A stretch of DNA of 64,000 bases from Bombilactobacillus mellis (lineage in GTDB: Bacteria; Bacillota; Bacilli; Lactobacillales; Lactobacillaceae). Location: NCBI RefSeq assembly GCF_000967245.1, contig NZ_KQ033877.1, positions 203,660 to 267,659 of the forward strand, in the 5' to 3' direction. The first letter of the stretch is position 1, and the number at the start of each line of letters is the position of its first letter. A model generated the notes under the pieces. The model did not search any database and was not told the DNA's origin. It was given only the letters and a program-made list of their open reading frames with translations. The position numbers were made by a program, and so were the translations under genes. This document shows positions 17,001-25,639 of this stretch, piece by piece.

Positions 17001-18182
17001 TTATAGTTTTTTATAATTAAAAAAATGTGAACCCAAAAACAAAATCAGTGCTAAAACAGCAGCGATGATAATCTGCAATTGATAGGTACCTTGTAATAAA
17101 TTCGGATTAAATAAAGGAACTAAATGATTAAAGATGAAAGCTGAACTGGAAAAGCCTAAGCTGGTAAAGGCAGAAAAACAACCCATTACTAAAGGAAAAC
17201 GTTGCGGCGTTGTCAAAGAAGACAGAATATAAGGAATAGTAGATAACATTGTAGCACTGGCCGTACCGATAAGAAAAGTAGCAACGGCAATGCTAATAAT
17301 GCTTGGCCAAACCAGCATTAAGGTGCCTCCTAGACAAGTTAAAGCAAAACAGACAGCGAGTAAATATTGTTTAAAAAATTGACGGAACCATTTGATGGTT
17401 AGTCCAACAATAATCGCAGCCCCACTATCCAAGGTCATAATTTTTCCCGCTAAGGTAGGATTGCCTAAGTTAAAATGCTGAATATAAAGTGCATTTTTGT
17501 TGTATAAAACTGCTTCTAAAAAGACCATCGAACTCGCAATTAATAAATAAATAATAATTAAAAAAGTATGTTTGCCAGAATTATTATCAGTGACGGTTGT
17601 GAAGTCATCGCTTTGTCCGGGATGTTGCGCTGGCAAAGTTAAAATAACAATAGGTAGACTAATTAAAGTTAAAGCAAAGAGATAATAATTATGCAGCCAA
17701 GATTGACTGGCCAAAATACCACCCAAAAAAAGTAAAATCATTGAGGAGCCGTTTTCCAAGGCCACTACACGTCCCAGCATATTAGCCAGTTGCTCACCTT
17801 GATAGGCGTAAGATTGTAAACTGGGTAATAAAGTAGTAATACCGCCTGCCCCTAAGCCAGCTATAAAACCAGCTAATAATAGGTTTTCAATATTATTATG
17901 CCAGAAAAGCGGCGTTAAACCGCCCAGCGCTAAAATACTAACACTAATAATAGCCAGTCTTTTAAAAGTCCAACGTGCTAAAAGTTTGCCAAAAATCAGA
18001 GCCGAAATAACGGCAGCAACATCGCCAATAGTAGCCACTGATTCTACTTGGGTAGCACTGGCTTGCGGAAAAGCCTTGCCGATTACAGCAATAGCCGGAG
18101 AGGTAGACACTGTTAGGCGGGCAATAATTGCAAGAGCAATGATGCCGATAAGAATTTTATTTTGTTTAATACGCTCAGACAT
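17001..18182 (-). CDS. MFS transporter
   Basis: A 393-residue protein with about 12 hydrophobic segments. It resembles CynX/NimT-like or sugar-efflux-like MFS members. Motif A-like residues are seen in 'ALIFGKLLARWTFKRLAIIS' and a Gly-rich helix in 'LLLAGFIAGLGAGGITTLLPSL'. The substrate is unknown. It is divergent from the C-S lyase gene at 18262 with a 79-base spacer, and AAGGAAGTG precedes its ATG. A link to sulfur amino-acid or aminotransferase substrates is possible only by proximity. Confidence 0.78.
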   Translation of the reverse strand: MSERIKQNKILIGIIALAIIARLTVSTSPAIAVIGKAFPQASATQVESVATIGDVAAVISALIFGKLLARWTFKRLAIISVSILALGGLTPLFWHNNIENLLLAGFIAGLGAGGITTLLPSLQSYAYQGEQLANMLGRVVALENGSSMILLFLGGILASQSWLHNYYLFALTLISLPIVILTLPAQHPGQSDDFTTVTDNNSGKHTFLIIIYLLIASSMVFLEAVLYNKNALYIQHFNLGNPTLAGKIMTLDSGAAIIVGLTIKWFRQFFKQYLLAVCFALTCLGGTLMLVWPSIISIAVATFLIGTASATMLSTIPYILSSLTTPQRFPLVMGCFSAFTSLGFSSSAFIFNHLVPLFNPNLLQGTYQLQIIIAAVLALILFLGSHFFNYKKL

Positions 18183-18261
18183 AAAACACTTCCTTGATAA
18201 GATTTAAATTGCTCCTTATTCTAATTTTGATTAAAATAAAGGTATTTAGGGAGGTAGATTA

Positions 18262-19452
18262 ATGGCAAACTTTGATCAAGTAAATCAACGTTCTAATACT
18301 TATAGTATGAAATGGGACGGTGCTAAAAGTACCTATCATAATCCAGAGGTAATTCCTATGTGGATTGCTGATATGGATTTTCAATCACCAAAACCCGTAA
18401 TCGAGGCCATTAAAAAACAGGCCGCTCAAGGAATTTATGGTTATGCTACTGAACCAGCTATGACTCAAGCACCTCAAGTGATCGCACAATGGCTCGAAAC
18501 TAGAAATCAGTGGCAGATTAATCCTGATTATCTAGGCTATAGCGCTGGAGTAGTTAATGGCTTAGGATTAGCCATTCGCGCTTTAACTCAGGAAGGGGAT
18601 GCGATTATCACCCAAACACCCTTATATGGCCATTTTAAAATTGCAGTCGAAAACAGTCGCCGCAAATTAATTTCTAATCCACTTAAATGGCATAAGGGCA
18701 AAGCTAGTTTTGATTGGGAAAAATTTGAACAGCAAATTGTCACAAATCATGTCAAAATGGCGATTCTTTGTAACCCGCATAACCCTACTGGCCGGGTTTG
18801 GAATACTTCCGAATTAAAGCAATTTGCGCAAATTTGCCAACGTCATCATGTAATTATTCTCTCAGATGATATTCATAGTGATTTGATCTTACCTGGAAAT
18901 ACTTATCACCCCTTAGCTCAAGTGTATCCTGAATATCAAGATCAGATTATTACTTTTAAGTCCCCTTCTAAAACCTTTAATTTAGCCGGTTTGCAATTTG
19001 CCTATTATTATACAACGAATCCAGATTATCAACAGCAAATGCAATCGGCAGCCGCTTATGCTTCTAATCCTGATTTACCGACTGCCTTTGCTCTGCCTGC
19101 TTTAATAGCAGCTTATCAGCAATCGGCATCCTGGTTAGAAGAGCTTTTGGAATATCTAGCCCAGAACCTCAAGTGGCTGACCACGCAAATTGAAAGTCAA
19201 ACACCTGCTCAAGTAACGCGAAGCCAAGCTACATATTTAGCTTGGATTGATGTTAGTTATTTGTCTTGTAGTGAAGATGAGCTCTTAAAAGCGTTAGATG
19301 CTGGCGGGGTTGGGGTGCAGACTAATCGTGAGTTTGGTTTGGATGAAAAGGCTGGATTATTTATCCGCTTAAATTTTGCCACCGCCCGTTCAGTCTTAAC
19401 TACCGGAGTTAATCGCTTGATTCGGGTTTTACAACAGTTAGCTGCGCGCTAA
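18262..19452 (+). CDS. PLP-dependent C-S beta-lyase / aminotransferase (PatB/MalY family)
   Basis: A 396-residue fold-type I PLP enzyme. The N-terminal 'KWDGAKSTYHNPEVIPMWIADMDF' is the hallmark of PatB/MalY cystathionine beta-lyases. 'CNPHNPTGRVW' and 'SDDIHSDLIL' form the cofactor pocket, and the Schiff-base Lys lies in 'SPSKTFNLAG'. It would cleave cystathionine or cysteine conjugates, releasing a thiol, pyruvate and ammonia. The start ATG 18262 follows GGGAGG. No cysteine or methionine synthesis genes are nearby. Confidence 0.88.
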   Translation: MANFDQVNQRSNTYSMKWDGAKSTYHNPEVIPMWIADMDFQSPKPVIEAIKKQAAQGIYGYATEPAMTQAPQVIAQWLETRNQWQINPDYLGYSAGVVNGLGLAIRALTQEGDAIITQTPLYGHFKIAVENSRRKLISNPLKWHKGKASFDWEKFEQQIVTNHVKMAILCNPHNPTGRVWNTSELKQFAQICQRHHVIILSDDIHSDLILPGNTYHPLAQVYPEYQDQIITFKSPSKTFNLAGLQFAYYYTTNPDYQQQMQSAAAYASNPDLPTAFALPALIAAYQQSASWLEELLEYLAQNLKWLTTQIESQTPAQVTRSQATYLAWIDVSYLSCSEDELLKALDAGGVGVQTNREFGLDEKAGLFIRLNFATARSVLTTGVNRLIRVLQQLAAR

Positions 19453-19654
19453 GTACCTTGACAAGCAACAGGTAAGTTTATTATGTAAGTAAATCAAAAG
19501 CTAAGAAGTCGGAGAAATATTATCTATTTTATAAGAATTACAAATGGCTGTTTTAATTTTTAATTACAAAGAATAAGTAGCGATAAAATGCAAGAACCAA
19601 TGAATTATTTTTTAGATCTTTTGCTACAATAGACTTGGTAAGGGAGGAAAGCTT

Positions 19655-20650
19655 ATGACAGTAAAAATTCAAAAAATTGCTCAAACAGATCAGGGACCCA
19701 TTGAACTTTTTACAATCACTAATCATCGACAAAATAGTATTCAATTGCTGAGTTATGGGGCTACATGGAAAGATTGGCAGATTCAAGAAAGTGGACAGAC
19801 GCTATCTTTAGTAACACATTATACTGATTGGCAAGATTATCATGAAACAGCCTTTAATCCTGGTAAAACGGTTGCGCCCGTAGCCGGTAGAATTACTCAG
19901 GCTCATTTTCAGTTAGCCGGTCATGATTATCAAGTAACTCCTAATGAAAATGAAAATTTATTGCATAGTGGTCCCACAGGTTTTCAGCAGCAGAATTTTG
20001 TAGGGGAAAAAGAAGCAGAGCAAAGCGTTAAATTTACGTACACTTTGCCGCAGACGGAAAATGTTTTTCCAGGCGATCTAAAGTTAACGGTACATTATAA
20101 TCTGACTGATGAAGATCGGGTGGAAATTGAATATCAAGGAACCAGTAACCAAACCACCTTGTTTAACCCTACCTGTCATGTCTATTTTAATTTGGATCCA
20201 ACCACTAGTGTGAATGAACAAATTTTAACAATTAATGCTGATCAATATTTAGAGTTAACTGAAGAAAAAGTACCCACCGGCAAATTTTTGCCAGTGGCTG
20301 CTGCTACAGATTTTCGGCAACCGAAAACTATCATGCAGGGGTTAAATGCGCTGCATGAACAGACTGGTAAAACAGAGTTTGATCATGTTTATTACACACC
20401 CAACGACTTAGTGGCTACTTTACAAACCAATCAGCGCGCCATTGACTTGTATTCTGATCGGGATGCGCTCGTTATTTATACAGGCAGTCCGCAAAATCCG
20501 CAAGCACATGATTGGCATGATTACACTGGTCTAGCGATGGAAATGCAAAGTTTACCAGATGCTATTAATCATCCTGAATTTGGGGATATTGTGTTACCGG
20601 CCCATAAAACTATTAGTTATAAAAGCAGTTATCAATATCGCAAATTATAA
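19655..20650 (+). CDS. galM: Aldose 1-epimerase (galactose mutarotase)
   Basis: A 331-residue galactose-mutarotase-like beta-sandwich protein. Visible landmarks are 'LLSYGATWKDWQI', 'GRITQAHFQL', the active-site Asn/His in 'NENENLLHSGPTGFQQQNF', 'NPTCHVYFNL' (catalytic His), 'FDHVYYT' and 'GLAMEMQSLPDAINHPEF' (catalytic Glu). It interconverts alpha and beta hexose anomers. It stands alone, with a -10-like TACAAT at 19625-19630 and a GGGAGG ribosome binding site, and no galactose operon beside it. Confidence 0.9.
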   Translation: MTVKIQKIAQTDQGPIELFTITNHRQNSIQLLSYGATWKDWQIQESGQTLSLVTHYTDWQDYHETAFNPGKTVAPVAGRITQAHFQLAGHDYQVTPNENENLLHSGPTGFQQQNFVGEKEAEQSVKFTYTLPQTENVFPGDLKLTVHYNLTDEDRVEIEYQGTSNQTTLFNPTCHVYFNLDPTTSVNEQILTINADQYLELTEEKVPTGKFLPVAAATDFRQPKTIMQGLNALHEQTGKTEFDHVYYTPNDLVATLQTNQRAIDLYSDRDALVIYTGSPQNPQAHDWHDYTGLAMEMQSLPDAINHPEFGDIVLPAHKTISYKSSYQYRKL

Positions 20651-20681
20651 AATCAGTTAATTATTAATTCATAAATAGAAG

Positions 20682-20745
20682 ATGCCCAATGAAATCGTGA
20701 TAATTATTGTTCAAATAATTATCCCATTGCACTGGGCATTTTTAT
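20682..20745. terminator. Large bidirectional hairpin terminator
   Basis: Outer arms ATGCCCA (20682-20688) / TGGGCAT (20733-20739) enclose a second stem GATAATTATT (20699-20708) / AATAATTATC (20714-20723). TTTTTATT follows on the plus strand. It lies between the convergent galM and Fur-family genes. Confidence 0.75.
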
Positions 20746-20771
20746 TAACCTTTTAAAGAAACTGCTGCAAT

Positions 20772-21212
20772 TTAAACCTTGGAGGTAGTTTTTTTATGGC
20801 AATGTGAACATACTCCCCATACCTCAACGTGATATTGATTGATTTGACAATTTTCTAAGGATTTTTTAACAGCAGAAAAATCAGGCAAAGGAATTTCTAA
20901 AGCCCGACCGCATTGTTGGCAAATAAAATGGCTATGTTCCTGCTTATGAAAATCACATTGAAATTTAACCCGTAAACCATTGGCAAACATTTTGGTTTCC
21001 AGGATGCCAATTTCCTGCATTTCTTTAACATTCCGATAGATAGTATCATGACTCATGTTAGGAAATAGGAGGCGCATTTTTTGATCTAATTGAGCTAAAG
21101 AAATGTAAAAATCAGCCTGTTGATATAAATAATTTAAGAGGTACTGCCGCTGCTTGGTAATTTTAAAATTATTTTGCTGCAAAAGCTGTAGGGCAGTCTT
21201 TAGAGCCTCCAT
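20772..21212 (-). CDS. zur: Fur-family metalloregulator, probably Zur
   Basis: A 146-residue Fur/Zur/PerR-type repressor. The winged-helix recognition region reads 'MSHDTIYRNVKEMQEIGI'. Two CxxC pairs for the structural zinc are visible ('FICQQCG' and 'GVCSHCHKK'), with His-rich metal sites 'DFHKQEHSHF'. It is divergent from the zinc ABC transporter genes, whose leader carries a Zur-box-like palindrome, so zinc uptake control is the natural reading. PerR or Fur function is less likely from context. Confidence 0.85.
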   Translation of the reverse strand: MEALKTALQLLQQNNFKITKQRQYLLNYLYQQADFYISLAQLDQKMRLLFPNMSHDTIYRNVKEMQEIGILETKMFANGLRVKFQCDFHKQEHSHFICQQCGRALEIPLPDFSAVKKSLENCQINQYHVEVWGVCSHCHKKTTSKV

Positions 21213-21232
21213 GAAAAACCTCCTAATGATTT

Positions 21233-21256
21233 CATAGACATTTCTGATTGTCTATG
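21233..21256. promoter_or_regulatory. Inverted repeat next to zur start
   Basis: CATAGACA / TGTCTATG, perfect 8-base arms with an 8-base spacer, lies 21 bases upstream of the zur ATG. It could be a second regulatory site or a hairpin in one of the divergent transcripts. Confidence 0.45.
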
Positions 21257-21269
21257 CTAAGATTTAAAA

Positions 21270-21282
21270 AGTAATCATTACT
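21270..21282. promoter_or_regulatory. Zur-box-like operator
   Basis: AGTAATCATTACT is a perfect 6-1-6 palindrome that keeps the TAATnATTA core of Firmicute Zur boxes. It lies 36 bases ahead of the znuA ribosome binding site and between the divergent zur and znuA genes. Confidence 0.7.
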
Positions 21283-21317
21283 ATTTAGATTATATATTGT
21301 TTAAGGAGAAGAATCAA

Positions 21318-22217
21318 TTGTCTAAATTGTGGCAGCACTTAAAAATATTGGGTGGTCTTGCACTTTTGGGCTTGCTGTTAACAGCTTGTCATAGTGCTTC
21401 TAATCATTCCACGGCCCAGAATAAGCCACTGCAAATTATTGCTTCTACGCCTACTTATGGTCAAATGGCCCAACAAATTGCGGGTAAATATGGGAGCGTT
21501 AAAGTGATTATGGCAAATTCTAATGCTGATCCGCATGACTTTGAGCCGACAATTAAAAATGCTCAGCAGGCGAGTCACGCTCAGATTGCAGTTTATAATG
21601 GTTTAGGTTATGACGCTTGGATGAAAGGATTATTAGTTAATAATTCTCAAGTAACTAAAATCAATCTGGGAAATTTAATGCATAAAAAAATGGGTGATAA
21701 TCCCCATTTATGGTATCACCCTAAGGCCTTGCCGGTTGCAGCTCAACGATTAGCACAGGTATTAAGTCAAAAAGATCCGCAGCATAAACATTATTATCAA
21801 AAACAAGCCCGAAAATATATCCGTTCTTTAGCTCCTTTAGAGCAGCAAATCACGCAAATTAAGCAGCACCATCACAATAAATTAGTAGCGGTCAGTGAAC
21901 CGGTCTTTGATTATTCTTTACAGCAGATGGGTTTTGAAATTGCTAATAAAAATTTTGCTCATGCAATTGAGGAAGGCTCGGATCCTTCCCCGCAAGATAT
22001 TAAGCAATTACAACAACTAATCAAAAATCATGAAATTGCTTTTTGGGTAGATAATCAACAAACTACTAATCCGGTTGTGACTAATATGACTAAGCTGGCA
22101 AAACAGCAGCAAATTCCAGTCATTAAAGTAACAGAAACGCAACCTAAACAGCTCTCATATCCACAATGGCTGCACAAGGAATATCAGAAAATTATAGCAA
22201 TCGAGGCTGTAAAATGA
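21318..22217 (+). CDS. znuA: Zinc ABC transporter, substrate-binding lipoprotein
   Basis: A 299-residue cluster A-I solute-binding protein. A signal peptide ends in the lipobox LLLTAC, so the mature protein is lipid-anchored outside the membrane. Metal-binding positions are visible in 'ADPHDFEPT', 'NPHLWYHP', 'KNFAHAIEEGSDPSP' and 'FWVDNQ'. I chose the TTG at 21318, eight bases after AAGGAGAA. The first in-frame TTG at 21297 lies before this site. It is the first gene of a three-gene operon and overlaps the ATPase gene by ATGA. Manganese cannot be excluded, but the Zur-like neighbour favours zinc. Confidence 0.88.
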   Translation: MSKLWQHLKILGGLALLGLLLTACHSASNHSTAQNKPLQIIASTPTYGQMAQQIAGKYGSVKVIMANSNADPHDFEPTIKNAQQASHAQIAVYNGLGYDAWMKGLLVNNSQVTKINLGNLMHKKMGDNPHLWYHPKALPVAAQRLAQVLSQKDPQHKHYYQKQARKYIRSLAPLEQQITQIKQHHHNKLVAVSEPVFDYSLQQMGFEIANKNFAHAIEEGSDPSPQDIKQLQQLIKNHEIAFWVDNQQTTNPVVTNMTKLAKQQQIPVIKVTETQPKQLSYPQWLHKEYQKIIAIEAVK

Positions 22218-22843
22218 AGACGTCAAATTTAATCACCGCCCATGATTTAGAAGTTAAATTTGATTCACAAATTATCTTTCAAAATGTGGATTTTCAAGTA
22301 CAAAAAGGTGATTTTTTTTGTATTGTGGGACCCAATGGATCAGGCAAAACCACACTGTTACGGGTTATTTTAAAAGAAATAGTACCAACTTTGGGAACAA
22401 TCCAGTGTGCTTTAGCCAAATCTCAAATTGGTTACGTGCCGCAATTTCGTAATTTGGAAACAGATTTTCCTCTGGACGCAGCGGCTTTTATAGAGTTGAA
22501 ATTGACTCAAAAATGGTGGCCATGGTTAACGGCCCAAGAGCATGATCAAGTTCAAGCAGCTTTAAGAGCGACTCATCTGGATAATAAAAGAACTACACGC
22601 GTAGGTCAAATGTCCGGGGGAGAAAAGCAGCGGGTTTATTTAGCACAAGCTATAGTCAACCAGCCGCAATTGTTAATTTTGGATGAACCCACAGCAAGTT
22701 TAGATGTGCAAGCTAAATATGAGGTAATGGATGTTGTTCAAGAGCTAAATACACAAGGGACCACAGTTATTTTTATTTCTCATGATCCCCAGTTAATAAA
22801 GAAGTATGGCACAAAAACTTTACAATTAGGTAAGGGGGAATAA
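22214..22843 (+). CDS. znuC: Zinc ABC transporter, ATP-binding protein
   Basis: A 209-residue ABC ATPase. Walker A reads GPNGSGKTT, the Q-loop is 'GYVPQFR', the signature MSGGEKQRV, Walker B 'LLILDEPTASLD' and the H-loop 'FISHD'. The ATG at 22214 overlaps the znuA stop (ATGA), implying coupled translation. Together with the lipoprotein and permease it makes a complete metal importer. Confidence 0.9.
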   Translation: MKTSNLITAHDLEVKFDSQIIFQNVDFQVQKGDFFCIVGPNGSGKTTLLRVILKEIVPTLGTIQCALAKSQIGYVPQFRNLETDFPLDAAAFIELKLTQKWWPWLTAQEHDQVQAALRATHLDNKRTTRVGQMSGGEKQRVYLAQAIVNQPQLLILDEPTASLDVQAKYEVMDVVQELNTQGTTVIFISHDPQLIKKYGTKTLQLGKGE

Positions 22844-22845
22844 TA

Positions 22846-23637
22846 ATGCTGCAATATGAGTTTATGCGCAATGCTCTTATAGTTGCAACAGTTATTTCTA
22901 TTTTATGTGGGATCATGGGCGTCTTCATTACTGCCCGGCATCTGTCTTTTTTAACGCACACAATGTCGGAAATTGGATTTTCCGGTGCCAGTTTTGGGTT
23001 GTGGGTTGGTTGGACACCTTTAAATGGGATGTTGTTTTTTACAGTACTTAGTGCTCTGGTTGCCGGTATGACTAATCGTACCCGTCCTTTAAAGGGCACA
23101 GTTATTAGTACAATTTCTGCTTTTTTCATGGGTTTAGGGGTGCTATTTTTGTCAATAGCCCAAGCCAGTTCTTCTTATGCTACGAATATTTTGTTTGGTA
23201 GTATAGTGGGCATTAGTCAAACGGATGTGCAACAGATTAGTTTGATTGCTGGATTTGAATTAATACTGATTGTATTTATTTATCGGCAGTTAAAATTTGA
23301 ATTTTTTGATCCTATCGGAGCTCAAGAAAGTATTCGTTTTAACGGTCTGATTAATTTAATCTTTTTAATTATGATGTCTCTAAGTGTGAGCATTGTTTCT
23401 CAGATTGTCGGGGCGTTACTGGTTTTTGCCTTGCTAACTTTGCCTGCAGCTGCGGCGCAATTTTGGGGCAAAACAGTGCATGCACTTATTATTTTAAGTA
23501 TTATTTTTGCTCTTTTGGGCACTTGGATAGGTTTGTTTTTAGGCTATTTAACTAATTTACCAGTGACATTCTTTATTACAACTATTGAAACCATAATTTA
23601 TTTAATTTCGCGCATGATTATTAAATTTCGCAATTAA
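22846..23637 (+). CDS. znuB: Zinc ABC transporter, permease
   Basis: A 263-residue ABC-3 family membrane protein with about eight hydrophobic segments ('ALIVATVISILCGIMGVFIT', 'LLVFALLTLPAAAAQFWG' and others). The segment 'HTMSEIGFSGASFGLW' is typical of the cytoplasmic coupling region. It starts two bases after the ATPase stop. The operon ends at the hairpin 23674-23693. Confidence 0.9.
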   Translation: MLQYEFMRNALIVATVISILCGIMGVFITARHLSFLTHTMSEIGFSGASFGLWVGWTPLNGMLFFTVLSALVAGMTNRTRPLKGTVISTISAFFMGLGVLFLSIAQASSSYATNILFGSIVGISQTDVQQISLIAGFELILIVFIYRQLKFEFFDPIGAQESIRFNGLINLIFLIMMSLSVSIVSQIVGALLVFALLTLPAAAAQFWGKTVHALIILSIIFALLGTWIGLFLGYLTNLPVTFFITTIETIIYLISRMIIKFRN

Positions 23638-23673
23638 ATAAGGATAGTTTTGAATTTTAACAAAATTAAATTG

Positions 23674-23698
23674 TAAAGACCTTCCGGTCTTTATTTTA
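23674..23698 (+). terminator. Terminator of the znu operon
   Basis: TAAAGACC-TTCC-GGTCTTTA, an 8-bp stem with a tetraloop followed by TTTTA, lies 37 bases after znuB. Confidence 0.85.
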
Positions 23699-23940
23699 CA
23701 TAGGTATTATTGATGAATAGGATTATCCCCAAAATTTGACCGTAGCTGCTCAATAAGATTTTTAAAATTAAAATTCAAAGTACAGTTATCATGCATTTTG
23801 CTTATGAAAAAGATTAATTATGGGTATTGTACATTGAGGGCATTTCATTTTAAACTGATAAGTAAAGGTGCTGCCAGTACATATTGGCGAATTCTGCGGC
23901 TGTTGATAAAGCTAATTTTTGATTTGAGGAGGAATGACAA
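23694..23940. other. Intergenic stretch without recognisable gene
   Basis: Between the znu terminator and the next gene I see only AT-rich sequence and the GAGGAGG ribosome binding site at its end. A short minus-strand reading frame beginning MKCPQC is too short and lacks support. No clear promoter boxes were found. Confidence 0.5.
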
Positions 23941-24261
23941 ATGGTTAAAAAACAAACTGCCGGTCAAAAACAGTTAGGCAAATTAGCTCCCAAATTTGCA
24001 CAATTAAATGATGAGGTATTATTTGGAGAAGTTTGGTCACGTGAAGATAAATTATCAGCGCGAGATCGCAGCCTCATTACTTGTGCTTCTTTATTAACTC
24101 AAGGAGCTTTTCCACAATTAGAAGCTCATTTAAAAATGGCTCAGCAAAATGGGGTTACTAAAGAAGAGATAGTCGAATTAGTCACCCATTTGGCTTTTTA
24201 TGCGGGGTGGCCGAAAGCGTGGTCGGCTTTTGACTTAGTGAAGAAGGTCTTTGGCGATTAA
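23941..24261 (+). CDS. Carboxymuconolactone decarboxylase-family protein
   Basis: A 106-residue all-helical AhpD/CMD-like protein. The core reads 'SARDRSLITCASLLTQG', 'LEAHLKMAQQNGVTKEEIVELVTHLAFYAGWPKAW', the usual CMD pattern with conserved Glu, His and Trp. It lacks the CxxC of true AhpD, so peroxidase-coupled activity is unlikely. Family members act in aromatic-lactone decarboxylation or have unknown redox roles. The ATG follows GAGGAGG and a strong terminator follows the gene. Confidence 0.85.
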   Translation: MVKKQTAGQKQLGKLAPKFAQLNDEVLFGEVWSREDKLSARDRSLITCASLLTQGAFPQLEAHLKMAQQNGVTKEEIVELVTHLAFYAGWPKAWSAFDLVKKVFGD

Positions 24262-24264
24262 TTT

Positions 24265-24303
24265 AGAAAAAAGAAACCACTGAAATTAGTGGTTTCTTTT
24301 TTT
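24265..24303 (+). terminator. Strong intrinsic terminator
   Basis: AAAGAAACCACT / AGTGGTTTCTTT with a 6-base loop (GAAATT) and a run of T directly after the stem, just behind the CMD-family gene. Confidence 0.92.
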
Positions 24304-24398
24304 GGCTTTTATTGTGAGCAAAAGTTGATTTTACCGGTTTATTAGTGATTGCAAAATGTTTATTGCCTTTTAACTTCGTAGTTGCAAAGTTCATGCTG

Positions 24399-24527
24399 TC
24401 AGAGACTATTATATTTTTCTACAATATTAGCAACGTTAAAACCGAAAGCATCTATTAATTGTTCACCTGGGCCACTAGCACCATAGCGGTTAATACCTAA
24501 CATGGTTTGAAGATAGTAAGCCTCTTG
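24399..24527 (-). pseudogene. Transketolase C-terminal remnant
   Basis: On the minus strand an uninterrupted 42-codon stretch reads EAYYLQTMLGINRYGAS, then GPGEQLIDAFGFNVANIVEK, ending at a TGA (24401-24399). This matches the very C terminus of transketolases (LGIDRFGASAPG...FGFTVENV). An in-frame TAA lies immediately upstream (24530-24528) and there is no start codon with a ribosome binding site, so only the tail of the gene is left. It shows that a transketolase gene once stood here or was rearranged into this spot. Confidence 0.75.
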
Positions 24528-24551
24528 TTATCTGTATATTTGCTATAAAAA

Positions 24552-24593
24552 ATTCCGTAACTATTAGAAATTAGTAATTAATAGTTACGGAAT
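24552..24593 (-). terminator. Terminator of the aminotransferase/dehydrogenase operon
   Basis: Perfect 15-base arms ATTCCGTAACTATTA / TAATAGTTACGGAAT with a 12-base loop. On the minus strand the stem is followed by TTTTTTATA. Confidence 0.88.
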
Positions 24594-24628
24594 AATATTT
24601 TTATAAATAATTTAGCAGGTTCAAACGA

Positions 24629-25618
24629 TTAATTTAACACATGATCACAACTTTGACCTTGAATTAAAGAAACTGCATCATCCAGACTAATATCGACCAT
24701 ATTTTGAACGGCAATATTAGTGTAAAAGCCAATATGAGGTGTAATAATGACATTATCCATGGAACGTAATTTTTTCAATTGTTCACTAGGAATTTCTTTG
24801 CCCCGAAGATCAACATTAAAGAAATTCTCTTCTCCGGTTAATGTATCTAAAGCAGCACCGGCAATTTGTTTCTTTTCTAAAGCTTGGATAAGAGCATCTG
24901 TATCCACGACCGGTCCGCGGCATTCATTAACAATGTATGCACTAGGTTTCATGAGACTCAGTGCTTGAGCATCGATCAAATTCTTGGAAGTTTCATTTAG
25001 ATCAACATGCAGGCAAACCACATCGGCTTCTTGTAAAACTTCTTCTTTTGTCTTGAAAGTTAAAATATCATCTAACTCATGATTAGGTTTGGTATCGTTA
25101 GCGATGACTTGGGCTCCTAAACTGTGGAAAATACGTGCCGTGGTGCTGCCAATACGACCAGCACCGATAATTCCAATAGTTAAAGAACTAATTTCAGCAG
25201 CTTGCAGCCCTTGCCAGCGAAAATCCTGCTCTTGCATTCGCGCGTCAAATAAAGGTAATTGACGAATCAAACGCATGGTATGAGTTAAAGCTAATTCTGC
25301 AACTGAATGGGGAGAATATGCAGGAACGTTGCTGACCTTTAAATTATTAGCGGTAGCTAAAGGCATATTGATAACATCAAAGCCGGCAGTTCGAGAAGTT
25401 AACTGTTTAAAACCTAAACGTTTTAATTCTGGGTAAACTTCATCGCCGATTTGGCTACGCTGTTGAATAATAACTCCATCAAAGCCCTGTAAACGATCAA
25501 CAGTATCAGGATGAAGCTCCCAATCAGCAGTTTGAAGCTCAATATCGGGATGTTTTTCTTGCCATTGTTTAATTGCAGGTAATTCATCATCACGTACACT
25601 AAGTAAAATAATTTTCAT
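24629..25618 (-). CDS. D-2-hydroxyacid dehydrogenase (D-lactate / D-hydroxyisocaproate type)
   Basis: A 329-residue D-2-hydroxyacid dehydrogenase of lactobacillus type. Visible are 'RTAGFDVINMPLA', 'YSPHSVAELAL', the NAD loop 'IGIIGAGRIGSTTARIF', the catalytic Arg in 'NECRGPVVDTD', Glu in 'LTGEENFF' and His in 'ITPHIGFYTN'. It reduces 2-keto acids to D-2-hydroxy acids. It follows the aminotransferase gene by 21 bases and shares its leader, so the natural pair of reactions is transamination of an aromatic amino acid and reduction of the keto acid (for example phenylpyruvate to D-phenyllactate), or the reverse. D-lactate dehydrogenase activity cannot be excluded. Confidence 0.85.
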   Translation of the reverse strand: MKIILLSVRDDELPAIKQWQEKHPDIELQTADWELHPDTVDRLQGFDGVIIQQRSQIGDEVYPELKRLGFKQLTSRTAGFDVINMPLATANNLKVSNVPAYSPHSVAELALTHTMRLIRQLPLFDARMQEQDFRWQGLQAAEISSLTIGIIGAGRIGSTTARIFHSLGAQVIANDTKPNHELDDILTFKTKEEVLQEADVVCLHVDLNETSKNLIDAQALSLMKPSAYIVNECRGPVVDTDALIQALEKKQIAGAALDTLTGEENFFNVDLRGKEIPSEQLKKLRSMDNVIITPHIGFYTNIAVQNMVDISLDDAVSLIQGQSCDHVLN

Positions 25619-25639
25619 TTTTCATTCTCCTTATCATTT

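Noticed and set aside
23700-23860. Possible small zinc-ribbon protein on the minus strand (MKCPQC...)
   Set aside because: The frame ends after 19 codons and has no ribosome binding site. It may be a decayed gene end but cannot be supported.
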